From contig NZ_JACBZP010000001.1 of NCBI RefSeq assembly GCF_013409065.1, forward strand, positions 2,232,001-2,296,000: a DNA stretch of 64,000 nucleotides, written 5' to 3'. The notes under the pieces were generated by a model that did not search any database, had not been told where the DNA came from, and saw only the letters and a program-made list of their open reading frames with translations. Positions 7,844 to 16,587 of the stretch are shown piece by piece. Both the position numbers and the translations under genes were made by a program. How positions within the stretch are numbered: the stretch's first letter is position 1; each line of letters opens with the position of its first letter. This stretch comes from Spelaeicoccus albus (GTDB taxonomy: Bacteria > Actinomycetota > Actinomycetes > Actinomycetales > Brevibacteriaceae).

Positions 7844-9736
7844 ATGACGTTCACCGAACCACCGGAATTCCTGACCCGACCCACCCTGAAAGGCACGTTC
7901 GGGATGGTGACCTCGACGCATTGGCTCGCGTCGTCGTCCGCGCAAGCAGTGCTCGAACGCGGCGGCAATGCCTTCGACGCGGCTGTCGCCGGCGCTTTCG
8001 TCTTGCACGTGGTCGAGCCGCACCTGAACGGCCCGGGCGGCGACCTCGTCGCTATCGTGCAGGCCGCGGGTGAGCAGAAACCGCAGGTGCTGATGGGCCA
8101 GGGCCCGGCTCCGGCCGGTGCGACCATCGAGCACTATGCGGCCGAGGGCCTCGACCTGGTTCCCGGCTCCGGCGCGCTGGCAGCCGCGGTTCCGGGAAGT
8201 TTCGACGCCTGGCTGAAGCTGCTTGCCGATTACGGGACGTGGGAATTGGCCGACGTGTGGTCGTTCGCCATCGACTACGCCGAATCGGGCCACCCCGTGC
8301 TGGCGCGCGTCTGTTCGACAATCGAGCGCGTGTCCGAGTTGTTCACCGAGCATTGGACGACGTCGGCCGACCAATGGCTGCCCGGTGGGCGTCTTCCGGA
8401 AGCCGGCGAGATCGTCACGAACAAGCCGTGGGCTGCGACCTTGCGGCGGATACTGACCGAGGCGCGGGCGATGGCGGATGCCGACAACGACGGTGCAGCG
8501 GGCGACGGGCGCGTACGCCGGATCGCCGCCGCCCGCCGGCTCTGGTCCAACGGCTTCGTTGCGCACGAGGTGCAAGAATTCGCCTCCCGGCCGCACCGCC
8601 ACTCCAGTGGCGACGATCACGCGGGAGTCATCACTGCGACGGACATGTCCGGTTTCCACGCCGACTGGGAAGACGCGGTGTCGATAGAGTTCCGCGGATA
8701 CACGATCTGGAAGTCCGCCGCATGGGGACAGGGCCCCGTTCTGCTGCAAGCGTTGAAAATCCTCGACGGGCTCGACGACGACTGCCTCGACCCGTCAACG
8801 GCCAAGGGCGCCCACCATATTCTCGAAGCTCTCAAGCTGGCATTCGCAGATCGCGACGCTTATTACGGCGACACGGATGTTCCGCTCGACGTGTTGCTCA
8901 GCGAGAAATACGCCGCCACCCGCCGGGCCTTGATCTCCGGTGACGCCTCCCTCGACTTTCGGCCGGGTCACATCGACGGCGCTCGAGCATTCACTCCGCC
9001 GTTGACGACCGAGGCCGACCTGACGGGCGCTGCGGGCGCCGCCGGCGAGCCGACGGTGCCGGGCGCCCGGCCGGAAGTCGACAAGACGGTGGCCGGCGCG
9101 GTCGACGAGCAGGGCGGCGAACTCGGTGTCGAGGCGAGCGGAAGCACCCGCGGCGACACCTGCCATCTCGACATCGTCGACACATGGGGAAATATGATCT
9201 CGGCGACCCCGTCCGGCGGCTGGCTGCAATCGTCGCCGTATATCCCGTCGCTCGGCTTCAGCCTTGGCACCAGGTTGCAGATGACGTGGCTCCTGGACGG
9301 CGCGCCAACCTCGCTCACGCCCGGAAAGCGACCGCGGACGACGCTGACGCCGACCCTCGTCAGCCGCGGCAGCAAGCCCGTGATCGCGGTCGGCTCGCCC
9401 GGCGGCGACCAGCAGGAACAATGGCAATTGCTGTACTTGCTGCGCGTGCTGGTTGGCGGATACACACATCAAGCAGCCATCGACGCGCCGGCGTTCCACA
9501 CGACGTCGATGCCCGGATCATTTTGGCCGCGCACGTGGACGCCGGGCGGAGCAGTCGTCGAGGACAGGCTCGGCGACGACGTGATCGGCGACCTCGAACG
9601 GCGCGGACACGTCGTCACGCGTGCGGGCGACTGGGCGCTCGGGCGACTTTCCGCTGTGAGCCGCAACCCTGACACGGGCCTGCTCAAAGCCGGGGCGAAT
9701 CCGCGCGGAATGCAAGGCTACGCCGTCGGACGCTGA
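7844..9736 (+). CDS. Gamma-glutamyltransferase family protein
   Basis: A 630-residue Ntn-hydrolase of the GGT family, made as a precursor that cleaves itself at a threonine. Seen: MVTSTHWLASSSAQAVLERGGNAFDAAVAGAF, the GGT N-terminal signature, and GDTCHLDIVDTWGNMISATPSGGWLQSSP around 437-465, where Thr439 should be the nucleophile and new N-terminus; GSPGGDQQEQWQLL follows near the end. No signal peptide is visible, so it is probably cytoplasmic, unlike secreted glutathione-degrading GGTs. The subgroup with TPSGGWLQSSP is usually annotated only as GGT family, so the substrate is uncertain. It ends immediately next to the convergent marR gene with no bases between stop codons. Confidence 0.85.
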   Translation: MTFTEPPEFLTRPTLKGTFGMVTSTHWLASSSAQAVLERGGNAFDAAVAGAFVLHVVEPHLNGPGGDLVAIVQAAGEQKPQVLMGQGPAPAGATIEHYAAEGLDLVPGSGALAAAVPGSFDAWLKLLADYGTWELADVWSFAIDYAESGHPVLARVCSTIERVSELFTEHWTTSADQWLPGGRLPEAGEIVTNKPWAATLRRILTEARAMADADNDGAAGDGRVRRIAAARRLWSNGFVAHEVQEFASRPHRHSSGDDHAGVITATDMSGFHADWEDAVSIEFRGYTIWKSAAWGQGPVLLQALKILDGLDDDCLDPSTAKGAHHILEALKLAFADRDAYYGDTDVPLDVLLSEKYAATRRALISGDASLDFRPGHIDGARAFTPPLTTEADLTGAAGAAGEPTVPGARPEVDKTVAGAVDEQGGELGVEASGSTRGDTCHLDIVDTWGNMISATPSGGWLQSSPYIPSLGFSLGTRLQMTWLLDGAPTSLTPGKRPRTTLTPTLVSRGSKPVIAVGSPGGDQQEQWQLLYLLRVLVGGYTHQAAIDAPAFHTTSMPGSFWPRTWTPGGAVVEDRLGDDVIGDLERRGHVVTRAGDWALGRLSAVSRNPDTGLLKAGANPRGMQGYAVGR

Positions 9737-10231
9737 CTAGCCGAGCGGCGCGAGGTAGTGGTCTTTCACGGTCTCGTTGTAGCGGGCGAAATTATCGGCC
9801 AGGGCGGCCAGCGCGTCGTCGTCCCACTGCTCAAGAAGCTCCGCTGTCGAGTCCCGGCGCAGTTTCCGCACGCTGGTCATGGCGGCAAGCCCGTCGTCGG
9901 TCGGGGTAATCATCGTGCGCCGACGATCGCCCGGTGCCGGCTCCGTGCGGACATAGCCGTGTTCGGCCATGGCACTGACCTGGTGACCGGCAGTGGAACG
10001 GTCGAGTCCCAATGCCGACGCCAGGCTGCGCAAATCCATTGATCCGCCCGCTTCCAGAGTGCGCAGGAGGAGATAAGCGGCGCGATCGAGTTGCGAATAA
10101 AAATCATTGCGACGTCTGAGCATCTCGAAATGCCGGACCAGGATCAAGGATTCCAACTCGATCCGGTCCAGAGCCGAATCGGTCGAGTGCGCCGGGCCGG
10201 CGGAGGAGCTGCCGACGTCGCTCTGCTGCAT
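9737..10231 (-). CDS. MarR-family transcriptional regulator
   Basis: A 164-residue winged-helix regulator. Seen: AAYLLLRTLEAGGSMDLRSLASALGLDRSTAGHQVSAMAEHGYVRTEPAPGDRRRTMITPTDDG, the full MarR helix-turn-helix plus DxRR wing. MarR proteins bind as dimers to inverted repeats and release DNA on binding phenolic or other small ligands. It is divergent from the FUSC-type membrane protein gene across an 84-base region holding an imperfect inverted repeat, so it very likely controls that transporter and itself. The start ATG at 10231 follows a GGGGAGTGAGGG purine run on the minus strand. Confidence 0.9.
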   Translation of the reverse strand: MQQSDVGSSSAGPAHSTDSALDRIELESLILVRHFEMLRRRNDFYSQLDRAAYLLLRTLEAGGSMDLRSLASALGLDRSTAGHQVSAMAEHGYVRTEPAPGDRRRTMITPTDDGLAAMTSVRKLRRDSTAELLEQWDDDALAALADNFARYNETVKDHYLAPLG

Positions 10232-10266
10232 GGAAAACCCTCACTCCCCAGTACGATAAACTTCCG

Positions 10267-10289
10267 AATATGGGCATGGTACCCGTATT
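10267..10289. promoter_or_regulatory. Candidate MarR operator
   Basis: AATATGGG (10267-10274) and CCCGTATT (10282-10289) form an inverted repeat with one mismatch and a seven-base spacer, lying between the divergent marR and FUSC genes and 27 bases before the FUSC start. The position fits a shared operator; binding is inferred. Confidence 0.55.
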
Positions 10290-10315
10290 TGTGAGTCGGG
10301 TGATGGGAGGCTCGG

Positions 10316-12652
10316 GTGCGCGACAGCGTTCGCGGATGGTTCGTTGAGTACGCGGATCGTCTGACCGCATCCGATCCGGGACACAGCCGGATCCGCATGG
10401 CGCTCTCCGGCGTCGTCGGCATGGGTTCGGCACTTGCCGTCGAATTCCTGCTCGGCGTGCTCACCGAGGCAAAGCCGGCCGGTCTGCTCGTGTCGATGAT
10501 GCTTGGCGCAGTCATCGCCATGATGGGCACCATGGCGTTGTCCGGTCTGACTGCCGGGAAAGCCGCATTGACCGCGCTCTTTTTCCCGGTAGCCGTCGGG
10601 GTCGGGCTGACTGCCGGCGCGCTCGTCGGAAATCGCAGCACGCTCGACCTCGTCGTGTTCGTGGCCATCATGTTTGTGGCAGTATTCATTCGTCGTTTCG
10701 GCAGGGCCTGCTTTTTTTACGGCTTCATGATGTGGATGGGGTACTTCTTTGCCACATTGCTGCATGCAACGGTATCGGCACTGCCGGGACTGCTGATCGC
10801 CGTGACGGTGTCGGCCGCGTGGGTGCTGCTGTTGTCGCTGACCGTGCTGCGCATCAATAAGAATCGGGCGCTGAAAGCGACGATTCGAGCCTATGATGCG
10901 CAGGCGCGCACCGTGGCGCGCGAAATGGTCAACGTGCTGGAGAGCTCGCCGGCCGAAGAGCGCCGCTTTGAGCATCGGCACGGCAAATTGATGTCCAAAC
11001 AAGCCGGGTTGGCAGAAGCCGCGCTGATGGTCGAAGGCTGGTCGGAAGACGCGAACGCGTTGCCGCCGGGCTGGTCGGGTGCCGCGTTGCGACGTCGCAT
11101 GCTGGATTCCCAGCACATTCTCGACAGGGCGGCCGGATCTGCCGTCGCTCTGGCCGGCAAGGATCCGACGCTCGTGGCCCGGGCGCGCGACGCCGCGGAA
11201 ATGATGGCCCAACGCGACGACGTGGGCGCGCGGGCTGCGGCCGAGGAACTCGCCGAAATGGCCGGCAGGGCCGAGGCGATCGACGGCGACGGGTGGATTC
11301 CGGCCCGCCACTTCGCGCTGGCAGTGCTCGGATTTCTCGATTTGGCCCAAAAGGCGTTGTCACCGACGGATGAGGCGGACGACGACGAATTCAAACCGAC
11401 TGCGATGCTGGCCATGGGGAATCTTCCCGGTTCGGGAGCGGCGTTCAAGGACGTGCCGGCGCGGGGCACCAGGTGGAACCCGGCCGCGCGCCTCGACATG
11501 GTCACGCGGCAGGCCATCCAGGTGACCATCGCCGCGATCATTGCCATCTATTTCGGCAGGATGCTTTCAGACACCCGGTACTATTGGGCAATTATCGCCG
11601 CTTTTGTGGCGTTCACCGGTACTGCGACCCGGGCGGAAACGTTTACCAAATCGTTCAACCGCGTGTTGGGCACCGTGGCCGGATTATTCGCATCGATCTG
11701 GATCGCCAATCTGACTGCCGGCAACGTGGGGCTCGTCATCTTCGTCATCCTGGCGTCGATGTTCTGCGGCTTCTACCTGATTCGCATTTCGTACGCGTAC
11801 ATGATCTTCTTCATCACCATCATGGTCGGGCAGATGTACAGCGTGCTGCACGAATTCAGCGATGGGTTGTTGGTGTTGCGGCTCGAAGAGACAGCCATCG
11901 GCGCGGCCGCCGGAATTCTGGTGTCGCTCGTCGTCGTCCCGCTGTCTGCCACTGACGCCGTCCGCGCGGCACGCGATGCGATGTTTGCCGACTTGCGGGA
12001 TCTGCTCAAAGGCGCCGCCCGCTACCTGTCGCCCGAAACGAGCCGGCCGGCCGTGGCGGAAACCGGGCCCGGGACAGGGGGCAGTGCCGCGGCCGGCTCG
12101 CCCACGCATCCGGTTCCGACGGAAATCGCAGTGGCGGCACCAACGGCCTCGTCGCCGGACGGTTCCGACGAGGACTCCGACGAAGAATCCGAGGAGGACA
12201 GCGTGCCATCGACGCTTGTCGAACTGGACGCCAAGGCCCGCGCACTGGACGATCGTTTCCGGCAGGTCGCGCTGGCCGCCAAACCGCGGATCCGGCCGCT
12301 CGTGATGGGCAGCCGCAGCCTCAATTCTCGTCGCCGGCTGGATTTGTACAACGCGTTGGCGATCCGCAGCCGCGCTCTCGTCGTCGGCATTCGCAGCAAG
12401 CCGGTGGAACATCCCGAATACGCGGCAACCGCTTGTCTGAGTTTGGCCGAAGTTGCAGAGAGGCTGATGACCACGCGCCCCGGCCAGCCGATGCCGGAGC
12501 TCAGCAAACCGCTCGAGGACGCCGACACCGCGATCTTGCAAAGTCTTCCGACCTCGTCCGGGGACTTTCACGGCGATACGAACGTGCTGCGGCCATTGGC
12601 GCACTTGCACGACCTCTTGAGCGATATCGCCGTCAAACCGCGCAACTCCTGA
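10316..12652 (+). CDS. FUSC family membrane transporter-like protein
   Basis: A 778-residue integral membrane protein. Two blocks of hydrophobic helices are seen: about 28-175 (several helices including MALSGVVGMGSALAVEFLLGVL and VVFVAIMFVAVFIRRFGRACFFYG) and about 400-545 (AIQVTIAAIIAIYFGRMLSDTRYYWAIIAAFVAFTGTATRAETF, the FUSC signature region). Between and after them are long cytoplasmic helical parts, with an acidic DSDEESEED insert near 620-635. This doubled layout matches FUSC/aromatic-acid exporter proteins, usually associated with efflux of aromatic acids or fusaric acid. Divergence from marR supports inducible efflux; the actual substrate is not known. It starts with GTG 10316. Confidence 0.85.
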   Translation: MRDSVRGWFVEYADRLTASDPGHSRIRMALSGVVGMGSALAVEFLLGVLTEAKPAGLLVSMMLGAVIAMMGTMALSGLTAGKAALTALFFPVAVGVGLTAGALVGNRSTLDLVVFVAIMFVAVFIRRFGRACFFYGFMMWMGYFFATLLHATVSALPGLLIAVTVSAAWVLLLSLTVLRINKNRALKATIRAYDAQARTVAREMVNVLESSPAEERRFEHRHGKLMSKQAGLAEAALMVEGWSEDANALPPGWSGAALRRRMLDSQHILDRAAGSAVALAGKDPTLVARARDAAEMMAQRDDVGARAAAEELAEMAGRAEAIDGDGWIPARHFALAVLGFLDLAQKALSPTDEADDDEFKPTAMLAMGNLPGSGAAFKDVPARGTRWNPAARLDMVTRQAIQVTIAAIIAIYFGRMLSDTRYYWAIIAAFVAFTGTATRAETFTKSFNRVLGTVAGLFASIWIANLTAGNVGLVIFVILASMFCGFYLIRISYAYMIFFITIMVGQMYSVLHEFSDGLLVLRLEETAIGAAAGILVSLVVVPLSATDAVRAARDAMFADLRDLLKGAARYLSPETSRPAVAETGPGTGGSAAAGSPTHPVPTEIAVAAPTASSPDGSDEDSDEESEEDSVPSTLVELDAKARALDDRFRQVALAAKPRIRPLVMGSRSLNSRRRLDLYNALAIRSRALVVGIRSKPVEHPEYAATACLSLAEVAERLMTTRPGQPMPELSKPLEDADTAILQSLPTSSGDFHGDTNVLRPLAHLHDLLSDIAVKPRNS

Positions 12653-12687
12653 CGAGCCGCCATGGCTCTGCTTGCTAGGGTGAGCGG

Positions 12688-13602
12688 ATGCCGACCGAGA
12701 CCATGGAACCGCCCGAAGGCCTATTTCTTGTCGACAAGCCGGGCGGCTGGACCAGCCACGATGTGGTCGCGCGGGTCCGGAGGCTCGCGGGAACCAAAAA
12801 AGTCGGCCATGCCGGCACGCTCGATCCGATGGCCACCGGCCTCCTGCTGCTCGGAATCGGGAGGGCCACCAAGCTGCTGACGTTTTTGGTCGGCGCCGAC
12901 AAGACCTACGTGGCCACCATCCGCCTGGGATCGTCCACACCGACCGACGACGCCGACAGCGAACCGGACCAAATCGCATCGCCCGGCACGATCGACGAGG
13001 TAACGGTGCCGGCCATTGAGGACGGTGTCCGGGCATTGACCGGGCCGATTTCACAGGTTCCGAGCGCGGTCAGCGCCATCAAAGTCGACGGCGTACGGTC
13101 GTACAAGCGCGTCCGGGACGGCGAGCAGGTCGATTTGAAGCCTCGCGAAGTCACTGTGAGTCGATTCGATATCGACGCCGTCCGGCACTCGCCGTCCGGC
13201 ATTGACGTCGACGTCGTCATCGACTGCACGTCCGGCACCTACATTCGTGCGTTGGCTCGTGATTTGGGGGCGGGCTTAGGAGTCGGAGGGCATCTGACGG
13301 CGCTGCGTCGGATCCGCGTCGGCGACTTCGACGTCAACGATGCGTTTCGATTGCCGTCGTGGGACGAGCCGGGCGAGCGACCGGCGGTGATGTCGCTTGC
13401 GGTCGCCGCTGCACGGTGCCTCCCGGTGCGCGACGTGACCGAACCGGAAGCACGGGCGCTGAGCTACGGGCAGTGGATCGGCGAATCTGCCTGGGCCGGC
13501 CCGACCGCGGCGATCGGCGTGGACGGCGTTCTTGTCGCGGTGATCGACAATACCGGGGGCAAGGCCAAACCGATAGTGGGATTCGCGCAGTCACGGGCCT
13601 AA
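12688..13602 (+). CDS. truB: tRNA pseudouridine(55) synthase TruB
   Basis: TruB converts U55 of the tRNA T-loop to pseudouridine. The 304-residue protein contains GLFLVDKPGGWTSHDVVARVRR and KVGHAGTLDPMATGLLLLGIGRATK, with the catalytic aspartate at 46 in the TLDP motif, then QVPSAVSAIKVDGVRSYKRVRDGE and DCTSGTYIRALARDLG. The C-terminal domain (from about 220) resembles the short PUA-like tail of actinobacterial TruB. A TAGGGT -10-like box at 12676-12681 lies six bases before ATG 12688, so it may have its own leaderless transcript, even though it belongs to the general nusA-infB-rbfA-truB neighbourhood. Confidence 0.95.
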   Translation: MPTETMEPPEGLFLVDKPGGWTSHDVVARVRRLAGTKKVGHAGTLDPMATGLLLLGIGRATKLLTFLVGADKTYVATIRLGSSTPTDDADSEPDQIASPGTIDEVTVPAIEDGVRALTGPISQVPSAVSAIKVDGVRSYKRVRDGEQVDLKPREVTVSRFDIDAVRHSPSGIDVDVVIDCTSGTYIRALARDLGAGLGVGGHLTALRRIRVGDFDVNDAFRLPSWDEPGERPAVMSLAVAAARCLPVRDVTEPEARALSYGQWIGESAWAGPTAAIGVDGVLVAVIDNTGGKAKPIVGFAQSRA

Positions 13603-13632
13603 TCCCGTGATTTCGGGTCTAATCTCGGAACT

Positions 13633-14409
13633 ATGGGCGACAGAACGGCATGTGCAAAATTGGCAACGACGCTGCGGGACCTGCATCGGCCCGGCGACCC
13701 GCTCATTTTGCCGAACGTGTGGGATGCCGCCGGCGCGAGACTCGTCCACGAGGCCGGATTCGCTGCAGTCGCCACGAGCAGCGGTGCGGTGGCCGAATCG
13801 TTGGGATTCGCCGATCAAGAAGGCACGCCGGCGGCGGAAATGTTCGCTGCAGTGGGCCGAGTAGCGGCGTCCGTTCCCATTGCCGTCACGGCCGATCTAG
13901 AGTCTGGATACCGGTTGTCTCCGGACGAATTCATCGATGGAATGCTCGCTGCCGGTGTCGTCGGCTGCAACCTCGAGGACACCGTGTATCCGCAGGGAGT
14001 GCTCGCCGACCCGGCCGCGCATGCCGACTGGTTGGCGGGTGTGCGCGACGCGTCGTCCCGTGCCGGCGTCGACATCGTCGTGAACGCACGCGTTGATGTG
14101 TTCTTGCCGGGTCGAGTCGGTTCGGGGGTCAACCCACTGGCCGAGGCCTTGGACCGCATTCGGCGGTATGCCGATGCCGGCGCCGACTGCGTGTACCCGA
14201 TCGGCCTTACTGACCCGGCGACAATCGGCGCCATCGTCGACGGCTCGCCGGTCCCGGTCAACATCATGGCGGTGCCGGGATGGATCGGCATGTCCCATGC
14301 CCGCGATCTGGGTGTGGCGCGAGTGTCCTACGGCACCGGGATCTGGAAAGACGCCCGAGCTTTCCTTGCCAAGCGCTTGGAATCGGTGGTCGGCGAAACA
14401 CGGCGCTGA
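13633..14409 (+). CDS. Isocitrate lyase / phosphoenolpyruvate mutase family protein
   Basis: A 258-residue TIM-barrel enzyme of the ICL/PEPM superfamily, which makes or breaks C-C or P-C bonds next to a carboxylate using Mg2+. Seen: LILPNVWDAAGARLVHEAGFAAVATSSGAVAESLGFAD, VTADLESGYRLSP (metal-binding strand), GCNLEDTVYPQG, and VVNARVDVFL. The KKCGH catalytic loop of true isocitrate lyase is absent, so this belongs to the small mutase/oxaloacetate-hydrolase-like group often seen in actinobacteria; the reaction cannot be named. TAATCT at 13620-13625 ends seven bases before the ATG, suggesting a leaderless mRNA. Confidence 0.82.
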   Translation: MGDRTACAKLATTLRDLHRPGDPLILPNVWDAAGARLVHEAGFAAVATSSGAVAESLGFADQEGTPAAEMFAAVGRVAASVPIAVTADLESGYRLSPDEFIDGMLAAGVVGCNLEDTVYPQGVLADPAAHADWLAGVRDASSRAGVDIVVNARVDVFLPGRVGSGVNPLAEALDRIRRYADAGADCVYPIGLTDPATIGAIVDGSPVPVNIMAVPGWIGMSHARDLGVARVSYGTGIWKDARAFLAKRLESVVGETRR

Positions 14410-14427
14410 ACGTCCTCCGGGCAGTGC

Positions 14428-15500
14428 TCAGCTGCCGCCGGGTGGGGCGTGGCTTGTTTTGTCGTGGATGGTTTTGCCGGTGTGTTTGGCATGTGTGAGC
14501 GCGCTGAAGTAGGTGTTGTGGATCCAGCCGTCCGCGTTGGTGGTGGTGCCGTAGATGGCGGTGGTTTTAGTGCCGGGGGCGGGCCTGGTGTGGGGGACGC
14601 CCTCCTGCATGGCGATTTGCCATTGGCCGATATGGATGCGGGCATGGTGCGCGGGTCAGAGCAGTGCCATGTTAGCGACGGTGGTTGGTCCGCCTCGGGA
14701 AAACCAATGGATGTGGTGTGCATCGCACCAGCCGGCCGGGCGTGCCGGGTGCGCTTTCACACCCGGCGCGGTTGTCTTTTCGTGTCGGGAGTTCGAAGAG
14801 ACCTTGGTCGGGTCTCTCGGGCGGCCCGGGGGTCGAGTTGATAATTGCCGTGGACCATGCCGAGCATGTCGGTGCTGATACGCAGGCTGCGGCGGTTGAA
14901 GGCTTCGGGGTCGTAGAGGTCGTTGTCTGGTGGATTGAGTTGGCCCAGGAGTTCTTCGGCGAGGCGTGCGAGCGTGCGGGGGCTGGTGGTGGGTGCGTGG
15001 TCGGTGAAGAACCCGACGATGGTATCCGCAGTGGTGTTGGTGGCGAGGCGTTCGGGGATGCGGTCAAGGGTGTGCACGGCGGTGGTGATGTGTTCGATGC
15101 GGACTTCGCCGTTTTCGAGTAGTCCGGCCATGCCGGCGAGAGGGCCGGGTTCGACGGTGGGGGAGAGTGCGCTGGTTTCGACCGCGTGAGTGTAGAGGGC
15201 GCGCGCTGCTTCGACGTCGGCTTTGGCCCGGCTGGGCGAGTGGCCGCAGCCGGCCGTGGGGAAGTTGGCCGTGGCAGCGGCGCCAATGCTGCCGGCGGAG
15301 CCGATCGGCCTCGATGAGCTGATCGGTCAGGGCTTTATCGGTCAGGCGTGTCAGTGGTGCCGTGGTGATTCCGGTGACCATTTGTTGCCGGACGCTGAGC
15401 ATGCCGGGTACGTCGCGGGGCAGGTCCTGGTCGGTGCCGACGGTGGTTTTCGGATCGACGGTACCGGTGGTGGTTTCGTCGGGAATGTCGAGGTAACAAC
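14428..15500 (-). pseudogene. Decayed DUF222 / HNH endonuclease gene (13E12 family)
   Basis: Remnants lie in all three minus-strand frames. The N-terminal part (near 15402-15300) reads LTDKALTDQLIEADR. After a frameshift near 15300 comes AGCGHSPSRAKADVEAARALYTHAV and MAGLLENGEVRIEHITTAVHTLDRIPERLA (about 15270-14760), the DUF222 helical region. After further shifts near 14760 the HNH domain appears, AGWCDAHHIHWFSRGGPTTVANMALL, broken by an in-frame TGA at 14658-14656 where a Cys codon is expected, then PAHHARIHIGQWQIAMQEGVPHTRP to a stop at 14428. At least two frameshifts plus a nonsense codon mean it is dead. Such genes are multi-copy in actinobacteria; their function is unclear. Confidence 0.85.
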
Positions 15501-15602
15501 CTTTTCTCCACTTATATCATCGTAAAACGTGACAAAATTCTATAAATATTCGAGATAAGTTCGATTATTTTGAGGCGTCGAATGTGAGAGTGATTTTCGG
15601 TT

Positions 15603-15690
15603 TCGGGTTCCGCGTGGGCGCCGGTGTTCCGCGGTGGTGTATAGCGTGTTGTAGGCACGCGCGGAACACCGACACGCACGCGGAACACAG
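15603..15690. repeat. Large imperfect inverted repeat with four GTTCCGCG boxes
   Basis: The 31-base arms 15603-15633 and 15660-15690 are reverse complements at 25 of 31 positions, with the inner 12 bases (15622-15633 and 15660-15671) perfect. Within them GTTCCGCG occurs at 15607 and 15626, and its complement at 15660 and 15679, each pair 19 bases apart and symmetric about 15646. The rest of the gene-free stretch 15501-15741 is relatively A/T-rich (15520-15590) and holds nothing else I can name. It could be a hairpin, a multi-site operator, or the end of a lost mobile element. Confidence 0.7.
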
Positions 15691-15741
15691 GGCGAGGCGG
15701 GGCGGTGCGAAAGGGAAAATGCGGCAAAAGGTGGTTTGGCA

Positions 15742-16530
15742 ATGGCAGATGACGACCAACACGGCAGGCACGGCGTAACTGCCCGGCCCGAGCCCCGCGT
15801 TTTAGTCGTTGAGCACGAGACAAATGCCGGCATCGGCTTGGTCGGCGAACGGTTGGACGCGGCCGGCGTCACGGTGGTGACGGTTGGCCCCGAAAGGGGT
15901 AAAGCCGTTCCGCACTCCGCCGAGGATTTCAACGGGGTCATCGTGCTCGGAGGGCTTCCCGGACCCGCTGACGACGATGAGGCGCCGTGGTTGCCGGACG
16001 TGCGCGCACTGATCGCTTGGTGTCTGGAGAGCGAGACACCGCTGCTCGGCTCCTGCCTTGGTGCGCAAATGCTTGCCTACGTCGCCGGTGGAACGGTGGC
16101 CGGCGTACGCAACGGACCGGAGGTCGGAGTGTGCTCGGTTGACTTCATGCCTGCTGCGCGGCAGGACGCCGTACTGGAAAGTCTGCCTGCCGAGGCCTGC
16201 GCCGTGCAGTGGCATTGGCTGGAAATCATCGATCTGCCGGGTGACGCCGTCTTGCTCGGCTCGAGTGGTAAGTGCCCCAATCAGGCATTCCGAATCGGAC
16301 CTTGCGCCTGGGGCGTGCAGTTCCACCTCGAAGCGCTGGCACCCACTGTTGCGGCATGGGCGCGGTCGGATCGCGACGACTTGCGCGATCTCGGCCTCAC
16401 GTCGTCGGGGGTTATCGATGACGCCCGCAGGAAGGAGCCGCTTCTCCGCGAGACGTGGGCCACGGTTGCCGACCGGTGGATCGACGTCGTCCGGCGACGT
16501 GAGGGTACGGCTGCGGGCACGGTACAGTAA
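15742..16530 (+). CDS. Class I glutamine amidotransferase domain protein
   Basis: A 262-residue protein with the triad-type glutaminase fold, which hydrolyses glutamine or related gamma-glutamyl amides. Seen: RVLVVEHETNAGIGLVGERL, the oxyanion strand VIVLGGLPGPADDDEAPWLPDV, the nucleophile elbow GSCLGAQMLA with Cys105, and GVQFHLEA with His195 and Glu197. It resembles GMP-synthase-like lone amidotransferases of actinobacteria, some of which act on gamma-glutamyl compounds; no partner synthase is adjacent. ATG 15742 is chosen over in-frame TTG 15736 because AAAAGGTGG lies about seven bases before it. It is followed after 57 bases by the MinD-like gene. Confidence 0.82.
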   Translation: MADDDQHGRHGVTARPEPRVLVVEHETNAGIGLVGERLDAAGVTVVTVGPERGKAVPHSAEDFNGVIVLGGLPGPADDDEAPWLPDVRALIAWCLESETPLLGSCLGAQMLAYVAGGTVAGVRNGPEVGVCSVDFMPAARQDAVLESLPAEACAVQWHWLEIIDLPGDAVLLGSSGKCPNQAFRIGPCAWGVQFHLEALAPTVAAWARSDRDDLRDLGLTSSGVIDDARRKEPLLRETWATVADRWIDVVRRREGTAAGTVQ

Positions 16531-16587
16531 ACCGGTGCCGACGCCGAGGCGCTCGGCAACGAACCGTGACGACATGGAGAAGAGCCA

